Shown: in pieces, positions 1 to 5,770 of the stretch
Numbering within the stretch: position 1 is the first letter of the stretch
Layout of the letters: every line of letters starts with the position of its first letter
Assembly (NCBI GenBank): GCA_946630645.1
Contig: CAMOZD010000040.1
Span: forward strand, 1 to 8,075
Length of the DNA: 8,075 bases
Source: an uncultured Lachnospiraceae bacterium
Lineage (GTDB): Bacteria; Bacillota; Clostridia; Lachnospirales; Lachnospiraceae
Reading direction: 5' to 3'
Program-made: the position numbers and the translations under genes
The notes under the pieces: generated by a model
Database searches by the model: none
Seen by the model: only the letters and a program-made list of their open reading frames with translations
What the model was told of the DNA's origin: nothing

Positions 1-50
1 CTAGGAAGCTGGCAGAGGTATAGAATCCATAAAGTTGAGTTATGAACGCT

Positions 51-88
51 AAAATAATCCCCGGTTGAATGACCGGGGATTATTTTTC
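51..88. terminator. Bidirectional intrinsic terminator
   Basis: A perfect 15-bp inverted repeat (51-65 and 72-86) with a 6-base loop (66-71). The GC core CCCCGG/CCGGGG is flanked by A-rich and T-rich arms, so either transcript ends in a U-run. It lies 53 bases downstream of the leftward DUF4364 stop codon and fits termination of that operon. Its symmetry suggests it also stops a rightward gene ending left of about position 45, outside or barely inside the window. Confidence 0.93.
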
Positions 89-139
89 TTCTTAGAGTTG
101 TCCATGTATAATCTTTTGAAGCTGGCTGTTTCCTTATTA

Positions 140-673
140 TCAGTTATCAAAAAGCAGGATGTCCATGACCTTTTCATAGACCTGTTCGCTTTTTTTGTTC
201 CAGGAATCGCAAATCTGTATGGCCTGGTCCCTGGATACCACATTCAGCTGCAGGTCCATCAGCAGGCTGCCTCTTTCTTTTATGTGGGCAGTGACCATGT
301 ATTCCCCCCTTTTTACAGGGTAGTAATCAGCGTGGATATCCAGCTCCCGGCGGAGCTGGTATTTCTGTTCTTCCAGATAGTCTCTGATATCACTTTTTAT
401 GGCGGGGGGAATCCGGTTGTCAAACATAGAAAGGGCATCCTCACCCAGCCTGCCCATGTGGTAGCTGGTAGAGTTGCGGACGGTTTCCCCTATGATGAAT
501 TCTTTTTCCGCCAGGTCATTTAAGGACTGCTGGAAAGAAAAGTAGCTGGTGTAGCCTCTTTTGATGAAAAATTCACTTAGCTGGCTGGTGGTCAGAGGGA
601 AGTCCAGATTGCCAAGCATGTAAAGTATCATAAGCTTATAGAGAGTTAATGTATTCTCATTCATCTTGATCAT
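140..673 (-). CDS. DUF4364 family protein (winged-helix-like)
   Basis: A 177-residue soluble protein that I recognise as DUF4364, a Clostridia family of unknown function. The N-terminal half (about residues 8-85) reads as a winged-helix fold: a helix LYKLMILYML, then FPLTTSQLSEFF and a YTSYFSFQQSL recognition-like segment, followed by a wing around TSYHMGRLGEDAL. The C-terminal half (about 90-175) has a charged helix, a strand-rich middle and a final helix near residues 149-170. Such a fold suggests DNA binding, but no target is known. The start at 673 overlaps the upstream gene's stop as ATGA, which implies translational coupling. An alternative ATG at 664 (residue 4) is also possible: GAGGAG lies only 2 bases before the first ATG and 11 before the second, so neither spacing is ideal. 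The terminator at 51-88 follows. Family assignment is firm; function is unknown. Confidence 0.9.
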   Translation of the reverse strand: MIKMNENTLTLYKLMILYMLGNLDFPLTTSQLSEFFIKRGYTSYFSFQQSLNDLAEKEFIIGETVRNSTSYHMGRLGEDALSMFDNRIPPAIKSDIRDYLEEQKYQLRRELDIHADYYPVKRGEYMVTAHIKERGSLLMDLQLNVVSRDQAIQICDSWNKKSEQVYEKVMDILLFDN

Positions 674-1584
674 GTCTCCTCATAATATCTTCCCTGGTAA
701 GTATCCCGGATCTTCATCTCATGGTGGATAAGGTTGAGGACCCGGCCCTTTTGCGGAATCCATCCGGGAGCCAGCAGAAGGTCAACCGGGCCGTCGCCGG
801 TCATACGTTCTACGACGATATCCGGCCGCAGCCGCTCCAGACACCCGATCACCACATCTACATATTCCTCCAGAGAATAAAGGGGAAAGGGTTCGCTCTG
901 GTAGGCCCGGCCAAGAGCCGTACCCTTAAGAACATAGAGCATGGATATTTTTATGCCGGAGACAGGAAGCCGGTTTAAAAAATCAATGGTCTCATACTGC
1001 ATCTGCCTGGTCTCCCCGGGGAGACCCAGAATGACATGGGCACAGCAGCGGATGCCGCGGCTGTGAAGCCGCCGGCAGGAGTCGGCAAAGAGGCTGCTGG
1101 GATAGCAGCGGTTTAATTGTTGGGCTGTCTGGTCATGGCAGGTCTGCAGACCCATCTCAAGAAAAACGGGTTTGGTCTTGTTCAGATCCTGCAGCAGGTC
1201 CAGGGTTTTTTCACTGAGACAGTCAGGCCGGGTTCCGATGGCCAGGCCGGCAATCTCCTCCCTTGCCAGGGCTTGCCCAAATAAGGTCCTAAGTCTTTCA
1301 GTGGGAGCGTAGGTACTGGTAAAGGCCTGGAAATAAGCGATGTAGCGGCTGCCCCTGTATTTGCCGGAGGTCTGCCTTTTCCCAAGACTGATCTGGTCGT
1401 CTATGCTGAGACTGGCCTGCTCTGCATAGTCGCCGCTGCCTCTCTCACTACAGAAAGTACAGCCCCCGGAAGACAGGGTTCCGTCTCTGTTGGGGCAGGT
1501 GAAGCCGCCGTCGAGACAGATCTTGTACATTTTCTCGCCAAAGTATTCTTTTATAAAGCTGCTGTAGCTTCTGTACCTTTCCAT
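670..1584 (-). CDS. TIGR01212 family radical SAM protein (YhcC-like)
   Basis: A 304-residue cytoplasmic iron-sulfur enzyme of the radical SAM superfamily, TIGR01212/YhcC group. The cluster-binding cysteines are C30, C42 and C45, in a CPNRDGT...GGCTFC context. This spacing (C-x11-C-x2-C) is wider than the classic CX3CX2C and is typical of this family. Other family blocks are YFQAFTSTYAP (84-94), IGTRPDCLS (116-124), EMGLQTCHDQT (143-153) and the HVILGLPGET loop (183-192). The C-terminus carries ERMTGDGP and LLAPGW (259-275). The family is conserved in many bacteria and its substrate is not established to my knowledge, so no reaction is assigned. The ATG at 1584 is the only sensible start, because a TAA lies in frame 9 bases upstream. 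Its ribosome binding site is weak: GGAG is 13 bases away. It is the first gene of a leftward operon and overlaps the DUF4364 gene by 4 bases. Confidence 0.92.
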   Translation of the reverse strand: MERYRSYSSFIKEYFGEKMYKICLDGGFTCPNRDGTLSSGGCTFCSERGSGDYAEQASLSIDDQISLGKRQTSGKYRGSRYIAYFQAFTSTYAPTERLRTLFGQALAREEIAGLAIGTRPDCLSEKTLDLLQDLNKTKPVFLEMGLQTCHDQTAQQLNRCYPSSLFADSCRRLHSRGIRCCAHVILGLPGETRQMQYETIDFLNRLPVSGIKISMLYVLKGTALGRAYQSEPFPLYSLEEYVDVVIGCLERLRPDIVVERMTGDGPVDLLLAPGWIPQKGRVLNLIHHEMKIRDTYQGRYYEET

Positions 1585-1612
1585 GGTAGATTACTCACTC
1601 CGGTCTTATATC

Positions 1613-1668
1613 TGTCAAATGTAAATGACACTGGTTATCCCTGTGTCTTGAAGCCGGGAAAGTCCGGC
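1613..1668 (-). promoter_or_regulatory. Structured leader of the radical SAM operon
   Basis: Between the predicted promoter and the start codon the leader holds three inverted repeats: TGTCA/TGACA with an 8-base spacer (1613-1630), GACAC/GTGTC (1627-1647), and GCCGG/CCGGC (1653-1668, 6 bp counting a G-U pair, 4-base loop). The first two overlap, so they could not form at once. No T-run follows any of them, so this is not an obvious attenuator. Whether it is an operator, an RNA structure or chance is open. Confidence 0.35.
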
Positions 1669-1681
1669 TGATATAAGGGTT

Positions 1682-1710
1682 ATTTTATCATCGGCAAAGT
1701 AAAAAGGCAA
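1682..1710 (-). promoter_or_regulatory. Promoter of the radical SAM / DUF4364 operon
   Basis: Read leftward: a -35 box TTGCCT (1705-1710), an exact 17-base spacer, and a -10 box TAAAAT (1682-1687) preceded by TGA, which makes an extended -10. Transcription would start near 1675, giving a leader of about 90 bases. It is arranged back to back with the rho promoter, with 38 bases between the two -35 boxes. Confidence 0.65.
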
Positions 1711-1748
1711 GATAATCCGCCTTCCCTGGCCGCCGGCTAAAATAATTG

Positions 1749-1778
1749 TTGTAAAAAGAGAAATGGTTGGTATATAAT
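1749..1778 (+). promoter_or_regulatory. Promoter of rho
   Basis: A -35 box TTGTAA (1749-1754), an 18-base spacer and a perfect -10 TATAAT (1773-1778). The stretch is AT-rich and sits 108 bases upstream of the rho start. Transcription would begin near 1785. Confidence 0.65.
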
Positions 1779-1784
1779 AGAAAA

Positions 1785-1886
1785 ACACAATTCCGATTTA
1801 TAATTATCATATAGTATTCTATTGCTGCAATGTACAGATATGTATATTAAGAAGTATCTTTTATCAGAATTCCCAGGAGGAACAAC
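1785..1886 (+). promoter_or_regulatory. rho 5' leader with strong ribosome binding site
   Basis: An AT-rich leader of about 100 bases. It contains a short dyad ATTGC-T-GCAAT (1821-1831) and AGATA/TATCT arms (1837-1860). It ends in AGGAGG (1875-1880), 6 bases before the ATG. Rho is autoregulated through its leader in some bacteria (established for E. coli). Nothing here proves that; the leader is A/T-rich rather than C-rich, which does not look like a typical rut site. Confidence 0.4.
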
Positions 1887-3584
1887 ATGGAATATAATGA
1901 GATGACTTTGCTTGAACTGCGTGAATATGCCAGGCAAAAAGGCTACCGCGGTCTCACAGGGCTGAAAAAGCAGGACTTGATTTCCAGATTGGAAGAACTG
2001 GAAAGCCTGGAAGGGGCAAGTACATTTTCTGAATCCGGCCAGGAGTCTGCCGGGAGTCAGTCCGGCCAGGATGGACCTGCCAGTGAAGCCCGGCAGGACC
2101 AGGGAACAAATGAGAGTCAGCAGGACCAGAAAATAATTGAAGACCGGCAAAGCCAGAGAATAAATGAAGACCGGCAAGGCCAGAGAATAAATGAAGACCG
2201 GCAGGACCGGAGACCTTATGAGCGCCGGCAGGACCGGAGGAGCAGTGAGGGCCGGCAGGACCGGAGAAACAGTGATGTCCGGCAGGACCGGAGGAGCAGT
2301 GATGTCCGGCAGGACCGGAGAAGTGGTGAGGGCCGGCAGGACCGGAGAGAGGGCGGAAATAGGATAGACCGTCGCTATAACAGTGACAGGCCGGACTTTG
2401 GAAGCAGTGACCAGGAGGAAAATACCGGTGATCTTAAGCCGGATCTGGCAAGTCTGGACAGCGGGGCAAAGGCCAATGGAATCCTGGAGGTTATGCCGGA
2501 TAATTATGGCTTCATCCGTTGTGAAAACTATCTGCCTGGAGAAAACGATGTCTATGTATCCCCTTCCCAGATCAGGCGGTTTAACCTAAAGACAGGGGAC
2601 ATCCTGGTGGGAAATATCCGCATTAAAACCCAGAATGAGAAGTACTCGGCCTTGCTTTATGTGGAATCAGTCAATGGATATAAGCCCAATGAGGCCCAGA
2701 AGAGAAAGAATTTCGAGGACCTGACTCCGATCTTTCCCAATGAGCTTATCCGTCTGGAGACAGAGGATGCGCCGGTATCTATGAGGATGGTAGACCTTCT
2801 TTCCCCTATCGGCAAGGGTCAGAGGGGCATGATCGTATCCCAGCCTAAGACCGGTAAAACCACTCTCTTAAAGCAGATTGCCAGCAGCATTACCAAGACC
2901 CAGCCCAACATGAAAGTTATCGTTCTTCTCATTGATGAGAGACCGGAGGAAGTTACTGATATCAGGGAGTCTATTGAAGGACCCAATGCAGAAGTAATCT
3001 ACTCCACCTTTGACGAGCTTCCCGACCACCACCGCCGGGTGTCCGAGATGGTTCTGGAAAGAGCCAAGAGACTGGTGGAGCATAAGCAGGACGTGGTGAT
3101 TCTTCTTGACAGTATTACCAGACTGGCCAGGGCCTATAACCTGATTGTGCCGCCCAGCGGCAGGACCCTGTCCGGCGGTCTTGACCCGGCGGCCCTCCAT
3201 ATGCCTAAAAAGTTCTTTGGAGCTGCCAGGAATATGAGAGAGGGAGGAAGTCTGACCATTCTTGCCACTGCCCTGGTGGAGACCGGCAGTAAGATGGATG
3301 ATGTGGTATTTGAAGAATTTAAGGGAACCGGTAATATGGAATTGGTCCTTGACAGAAAGCTTTCGGAAAAACGCATTTTCCCGGCCATCAACATCCAGCG
3401 GTCCGGTACCAGAAGAGATGACCTGCTCCTGACAAAAGAAGAGAGGGAGGTTGTCTATGCCCTCCACAGGGAGATGTCGGGTTCAAGGGCTGATGAGAAC
3501 ATGGAACAGATTCTGGAAATGTTCAAAAAAACAAAGAATAACAAGCAGTTTATTGAGGTGATGAAGCAGTCCCTCCGCCTTTAG
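1887..3584 (+). CDS. rho: Transcription termination factor Rho, with long repetitive linker
   Basis: Hexameric RNA-dependent ATPase/helicase that releases RNA from RNA polymerase. At 565 residues it is 146 longer than E. coli Rho (419). Domains: N-terminal helical domain (about 3-40); a low-complexity linker (about 45-192) with 9-residue Arg/Asp/Gln repeats; a cold-shock-like RNA-binding domain (about 196-265, with DNYGFIR and [16 protein letters not shown]); and a RecA-type ATPase core (about 280-565). The core keeps Walker A SQPKTGKT (318-325), the catalytic-glutamate segment IDERPEE (E351), Walker B VVILLDS (D408), the Q-loop region [20 protein letters not shown], and RSGTRR (505-510), whose R509 aligns with the E. 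coli R366 arginine finger. No key residue is missing, so the enzyme should be active. AGGAGG lies 6 bases before the ATG. No rpmE gene, a common neighbour of rho, follows. Confidence 0.98.
   Translation: MEYNEMTLLELREYARQKGYRGLTGLKKQDLISRLEELESLEGASTFSESGQESAGSQSGQDGPASEARQDQGTNESQQDQKIIEDRQSQRINEDRQGQRINEDRQDRRPYERRQDRRSSEGRQDRRNSDVRQDRRSSDVRQDRRSGEGRQDRREGGNRIDRRYNSDRPDFGSSDQEENTGDLKPDLASLDSGAKANGILEVMPDNYGFIRCENYLPGENDVYVSPSQIRRFNLKTGDILVGNIRIKTQNEKYSALLYVESVNGYKPNEAQKRKNFEDLTPIFPNELIRLETEDAPVSMRMVDLLSPIGKGQRGMIVSQPKTGKTTLLKQIASSITKTQPNMKVIVLLIDERPEEVTDIRESIEGPNAEVIYSTFDELPDHHRRVSEMVLERAKRLVEHKQDVVILLDSITRLARAYNLIVPPSGRTLSGGLDPAALHMPKKFFGAARNMREGGSLTILATALVETGSKMDDVVFEEFKGTGNMELVLDRKLSEKRIFPAINIQRSGTRRDDLLLTKEEREVVYALHREMSGSRADENMEQILEMFKKTKNNKQFIEVMKQSLRL
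2064..2375 (+). repeat. 27-bp in-frame tandem repeat in rho (9-residue units)
   Basis: About eleven and a half copies of a 27-bp unit lie in register, encoding residues 60-163 of Rho. The unit core is CGGCAGGACCGGAGR, read as RQDRR, followed by about four variable residues rich in S, N, D, E and G. Unit starts fall exactly every 9 residues (69, 78, 87, 96, 105, 114, 123, 132, 141, 150, 159). The best conserved copies are at residues 105-154 (2199-2348); copies at the left edge are degenerate (Q in place of R). Residues 86-163 hold 26 arginines, 18 acidic residues and no lysine. Confidence 0.93.
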
Positions 3585-3673
3585 GCCGGTAAATGACCGT
3601 AAACGGTTCTGCCTGCCTGTCATTGACGGGCCCCGGGCCCTGTGTTAAAAAAATATAGAAAAAGGAATTAGTC

Positions 3674-4147
3674 ATGCTAAAAAAATATTTAACAGTCTTT
3701 TTGATTTCAATGGTACCTATTGTGGAACTGAGAGGTGCGATTCCCTATTCCCAGGCCATAGGTCTGCCACTTCTGCCTTCTTATATTGTCGCCATTATCG
3801 GTAATATGATCCCCGTTCCTTTTATTTATCTGTTTGCGAGAAAGGTTCTGGAGATTGGTTGTACTTTTCCCGGAGTGATCGGCCGGTTTTGTGAGTATTG
3901 TGTCGATAAGGGAGAGCGGGCCGGAGCCAAGCTGCAGGCCAAGGCGGGTCATGGCCTCTTCCTGGCCCTTATGTTCTTTGTTGGAATCCCTCTTCCCGGC
4001 ACCGGTGCCTGGACAGGAACCCTGGCTGCCAGCTTTTTGAAGATGGATTTTAAATCCAGCGTTCTGGCCGCCATGCTAGGTGTCCTCCTGGCCGGTATCA
4101 TTATGATGGCGGCAAGTGCCGGCTTGTTCACTTTGATCAGAATGTGA
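3674..4147 (+). CDS. Small multidrug export family membrane protein (PF06695/COG2426)
   Basis: A 157-residue integral membrane protein. Family blocks are ELRGAIP (18-24), GNMIPVPFIYLFARK (43-57) and GIPLPGTGAWTGTLAA (104-119). Hydrophobic segments fall at about 5-16, 34-56, 95-120 and 128-154, with a charged cytosol-type loop (about 78-92). The family is named for putative small multidrug export, but the transport role is weakly supported in general, so I would not infer a substrate. The start is ATG, with AAAGGA about 7 bases upstream. It lies 89 bases after rho, and no convincing intrinsic terminator or promoter separates the two, so read-through from rho is possible. Confidence 0.88.
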   Translation: MLKKYLTVFLISMVPIVELRGAIPYSQAIGLPLLPSYIVAIIGNMIPVPFIYLFARKVLEIGCTFPGVIGRFCEYCVDKGERAGAKLQAKAGHGLFLALMFFVGIPLPGTGAWTGTLAASFLKMDFKSSVLAAMLGVLLAGIIMMAASAGLFTLIRM

Positions 4148-4165
4148 AGCTGATTAAGACGGGAC

Positions 4166-4190
4166 CTTCAGGAACGATGAAGCTTTTATT
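4166..4190 (+). terminator. Possible weak terminator
   Basis: A 5-bp stem CTTCA/TGAAG (4166-4170 and 4178-4182) with a 7-base loop is followed by CTTTTATT. The position, 18 bases past the membrane protein's stop codon, is right. The stem is short and AT-rich, so efficiency would be low. Confidence 0.3.
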
Positions 4191-4321
4191 GGAATAGGGC
4201 CATGGTCGTAATTCAGTTTTGATGGAATAGGAAGATGATCAGAATTCAGTTTTGACGGAATAGGAAGATGATCAGAATTTAGTTTGACGGAATAGGAAGA
4301 TGACCATACTCCGGTTTTGAC
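4191..4321 (+). repeat. 33-bp tandem repeat, four copies, non-coding
   Basis: Four head-to-tail copies: 4191-4223, 4224-4256, 4257-4288 (32 bp, one T lost) and 4289-4321. Each begins GGAATAG and ends AGTTTTGAC or a close variant. Copies 2 and 3 are nearly identical; copies 1 and 4 diverge in the middle. All three forward frames contain stops within the unit, and the 32-bp copy breaks the one open reverse frame, so it does not encode protein. It lies in the gene-free stretch 4148-4452. The end of copy 4 forms the -35 box of the downstream promoter. Confidence 0.9.
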
Positions 4322-4344
4322 AGAATATGTCTCATGACAATAAT
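4317..4344 (+). promoter_or_regulatory. Promoter of the zinc-ribbon protein gene
   Basis: A perfect -35 TTGACA (4317-4322), a 16-base spacer and a -10 AATAAT (4339-4344). TAATAT at 4341-4346 with an 18-base spacer is an alternative. The -35 box is made by the junction of the last 33-bp repeat with the following base. The leader would be about 100 bases and is AT-rich; I see no further element in it. Confidence 0.55.
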
Positions 4345-4437
4345 ATAGTTTAGAATATTAATGTAAATTTGGATCAGAATAAAGTATCCGGGGAACTATT
4401 TTTATACAGAAATAGATTTCCTGTATGATTTCCGGTC

Positions 4438-4446
4438 AGGAAGGGG
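4438..4446 (+). promoter_or_regulatory. Ribosome binding site that fixes a TTG start
   Basis: AGGAAGGGG lies 6 bases upstream of TTG at 4453. An in-frame TGA at 4426-4428 rules out any longer start, and the first in-frame ATG (residue 25) would cut into the first membrane segment. Confidence 0.7.
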
Positions 4447-4452
4447 ATAGAG

Positions 4453-4866
4453 TTGGCTGACAGACACGGAGAAGAGAGAAAATTTTTAAAAGGCCGCTAT
4501 GGTTTTGATGCGGTCTGTGCAGGAATGGTCCTGCTGACTGTCCTCATAGACCTGCTGGTCCTGCTGCTGCCCTATGAGGAGATCAGGCGCTTTGGTTTTA
4601 TCAGCTTTATCCCCCTGATCTTCTGTGTCCTCAGGATGCTGTCCCGGGACCGGGACCGGAGAGAGATGGAGAATGATTACTTTGTCTCTGCCGCAGCTCC
4701 ATTCAGCAGGGCCCTGGAAAGACGCAGGGAGAGGAAGTACCAGAAAAAGACCTTTCGCTTTTTTGTCTGCCCGGTGTGCAGGCAGCAGCTGAGGGTGCCC
4801 CGCGGCAAAGGAAGGGTGGAGATTACCTGTCCCAGCTGTGGCGACAAGTTTATCCGTAAGGCCTGA
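4453..4866 (+). CDS. Membrane-anchored zinc-ribbon protein, function unknown
   Basis: A 137-residue protein that I cannot assign to a characterised family. It has a charged N-terminus (1-17) and two hydrophobic helices at about 20-40 and 47-63, joined by a short turn, so both ends are probably on the same side. Arg-rich clusters follow each end of the second helix (RDRDRRE 65-71; ERRRERKYQKK 89-99), which favours a cytoplasmic tail. The C-terminus is a zinc ribbon: CPVC (106-109) and CPSC (126-129), with 16 residues between the pairs. Small ribbons of this type bind one zinc and may contact protein or nucleic acid; here that is inference. Translation starts at TTG. The gene stands alone, with its own promoter upstream and the convergent queH downstream. 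Confidence 0.82.
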   Translation: MADRHGEERKFLKGRYGFDAVCAGMVLLTVLIDLLVLLLPYEEIRRFGFISFIPLIFCVLRMLSRDRDRREMENDYFVSAAAPFSRALERRRERKYQKKTFRFFVCPVCRQQLRVPRGKGRVEITCPSCGDKFIRKA

Positions 4867-4870
4867 CGCG

Positions 4871-4950
4871 GCCAGTCCAAAGTTTGGAAAAGTCAGTTTA
4901 AAGCCTGGAAAAGTCAGTTTAAAGCCTGGGAAAGCCAGTCTAAGAAGACC
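4871..4950 (+). repeat. 21-bp tandem repeat, about 3.5 copies
   Basis: Copies at 4871-4891, 4892-4912 and 4913-4933, with a partial one starting at 4934. The unit is GTCAGTTTAAAGCCTGGAAAA; the first copy reads GCCAGTCCAAAGTTTGGAAAA. It fills the gap between the zinc-ribbon gene and the convergent queH, starting 5 bases after the former's stop codon. It is not open in a plausible coding frame with a start signal. Confidence 0.85.
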
Positions 4951-4982
4951 GGACCCGGCCTGACCCGGCCTAAGAAGACTGG
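4935..4982. repeat. Direct and inverted repeats at the queH 3' end
   Basis: CTAAGAAGACYGG occurs at 4940-4952 and again at 4970-4982, where it encodes the last residues and stop of queH. Between them ACCCGGCCTG is followed by ACCCGGCCTA (4953-4972). CCAGTC (4935-4940) and GACTGG (4977-4982) could pair as outer arms. No T-run follows on either strand, so it is at best a weak convergent terminator. Confidence 0.5.
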
Positions 4983-5632
4983 TCTGTATTTGCTTTCCTG
5001 GCAGCTCTTTCTTTTTCGGCGGCCTTTTTGGAAAAAATGCAGCCGCAGTAGTCCTGCCGGTAGAGATTATATTGTTTGGAGAGTTCTATAGAGCGGAGGT
5101 ATCCGCTCTTTTTTTTGAAGTCAGAGGGCAGGTGTTTAATCCCATATCTGTCAGCCATTCTCTCCCCGATTTCATTGATCCAGGCAGCGTTTTTGTGGGG
5201 GCTGATAGAGAGAGTAGTGGTGAAATAGTCTGCACCCATATCCCTGGCAGCCCTTGCGGCTTCCTCCATTCGCAGTTCATAACAATGGTAGCAGCGCTGA
5301 CCCCGCTCAGGCAGGTCTTCCATACCCCGGGCCATCCGGAAAAAAGCATCCGGCTCGTAGATGCCTTCAGTGAAGCCTACCTTGTCCGTGTACCCTGCCT
5401 CCCGGATCAGCCGTTTCAGCTCCCGTATTCTTTTCTGGTATTCCGTTTCAGGTGTAATATTGGGATTATAATAATGGACCGTGATGTCAAAAACCTCAGC
5501 AAGATACTCCAGGACATAGCTGCTGCAGGGAGCGCAGCAGACATGAAGAAGAAGGGAGGGTCTGGCGGCTTCAGGGTCCAGGGATCCAATCAGCCGGTCC
5601 AGTTCATGCTGGTAATTTCTCTTGTTAGCCAT
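4970..5632 (-). CDS. queH: Epoxyqueuosine reductase QueH
   Basis: A 220-residue cytoplasmic iron-sulfur enzyme (DUF208/COG1636). It catalyses the last step of queuosine synthesis, reducing epoxyqueuosine to queuosine in the tRNA anticodon wobble position; it is the non-orthologous replacement of QueG. Diagnostic features: LLLHVCCAPCSSYVLEYL (27-44) with C32, C33 and C36; YYNPNITP (54-61); CYHCYELRMEEAA (114-126) with C114 and C117; the TTTLSISPHKN block (138-148); and DFKKKSGY followed by YRQDYCGCIFS with C196 and C198. These cysteines match the family's metal and cluster ligands. Length is normal for the family. The ATG at 5632 has AGGAGG 6 bases upstream. It is a single leftward gene divergent from glnA; no other queuosine gene is visible in the window. 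The Ala/Lys/Arg-rich tail after residue 203 is probably flexible. Confidence 0.95.
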   Translation of the reverse strand: MANKRNYQHELDRLIGSLDPEAARPSLLLHVCCAPCSSYVLEYLAEVFDITVHYYNPNITPETEYQKRIRELKRLIREAGYTDKVGFTEGIYEPDAFFRMARGMEDLPERGQRCYHCYELRMEEAARAARDMGADYFTTTLSISPHKNAAWINEIGERMADRYGIKHLPSDFKKKSGYLRSIELSKQYNLYRQDYCGCIFSKKAAEKERAARKANTDQSS

Positions 5633-5662
5633 AATTTTCCTCCTGCTACATTTATTCCCCCT

Positions 5663-5691
5663 ATTCTATCATTTTTATTCCCAAATTAGAA
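5663..5691 (-). promoter_or_regulatory. Promoter of queH
   Basis: Read leftward: -10 TAGAAT (5663-5668), preceded by TGA (extended -10), a 17-base spacer, and a weak -35 TTCTAA (5686-5691). The start point near 5656 leaves a leader of about 24 bases, just enough for the AGGAGG site. Confidence 0.5.
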
Positions 5692-5694
5692 GCC

Positions 5695-5733
5695 GGGACC
5701 CATTTTGGTCCCAAATAAAGCGGAATACTTCCG
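5695..5733. promoter_or_regulatory. Two dyads between the queH and glnA promoters
   Basis: GGGACC-CATTTT-GGTCCC (5695-5712) and CGGAA-TAC-TTCCG (5721-5733) are perfect inverted repeats. They lie just upstream of both -35 boxes, the usual place for an activator or a shared regulator site. CCCAAAT also occurs twice nearby (5680-5686 and 5710-5716). No known regulator box is recognised. Confidence 0.4.
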
Positions 5734-5740
5734 TGGAGAC

Positions 5741-5769
5741 TTGTGTTTGCATTTTATATATGGTAAAAT
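5741..5769 (+). promoter_or_regulatory. Promoter of glnA
   Basis: -35 TTGTGT (5741-5746), an exact 17-base spacer, and -10 TAAAAT (5764-5769) preceded by TGG (extended -10). Transcription should start near 5776, giving a leader of about 90 bases before the ATG at 5867. Confidence 0.65.
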
Positions 5770-5770
5770 T

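Noticed and set aside
1..45. Possible C-terminal tail of an upstream plus-strand gene (14 codons to TGA at 43-45)
   Set aside because: The bidirectional terminator right after it makes a rightward gene plausible, but another frame also ends nearby (TAG at 21-23), and 14 codons are too few to identify anything.
65..523. 152-codon open frame on the plus strand
   Set aside because: It begins inside the terminator hairpin and runs antisense to the DUF4364 gene, with no ribosome site and no recognisable domain.
1830..1850. Mini-ORF MYRYVY in the rho leader, three Tyr in six codons
   Set aside because: It looks like an attenuation leader peptide, but there is no ribosome site upstream, no terminator hairpin after it, and no link between Rho and tyrosine.
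2868..3467. 199-codon open frame antisense to rho
   Set aside because: It covers the Rho ATPase core in the reverse direction; composition is that of a shadow frame.
3596..3660. Intrinsic terminator after rho
   Set aside because: The stem is short and imperfect and is followed by a run of A on the rightward transcript rather than T.
4191..4321. 33-bp repeats as a CRISPR array
   Set aside because: The units are directly abutting with no unique spacers, so this is a tandem repeat, not a CRISPR.
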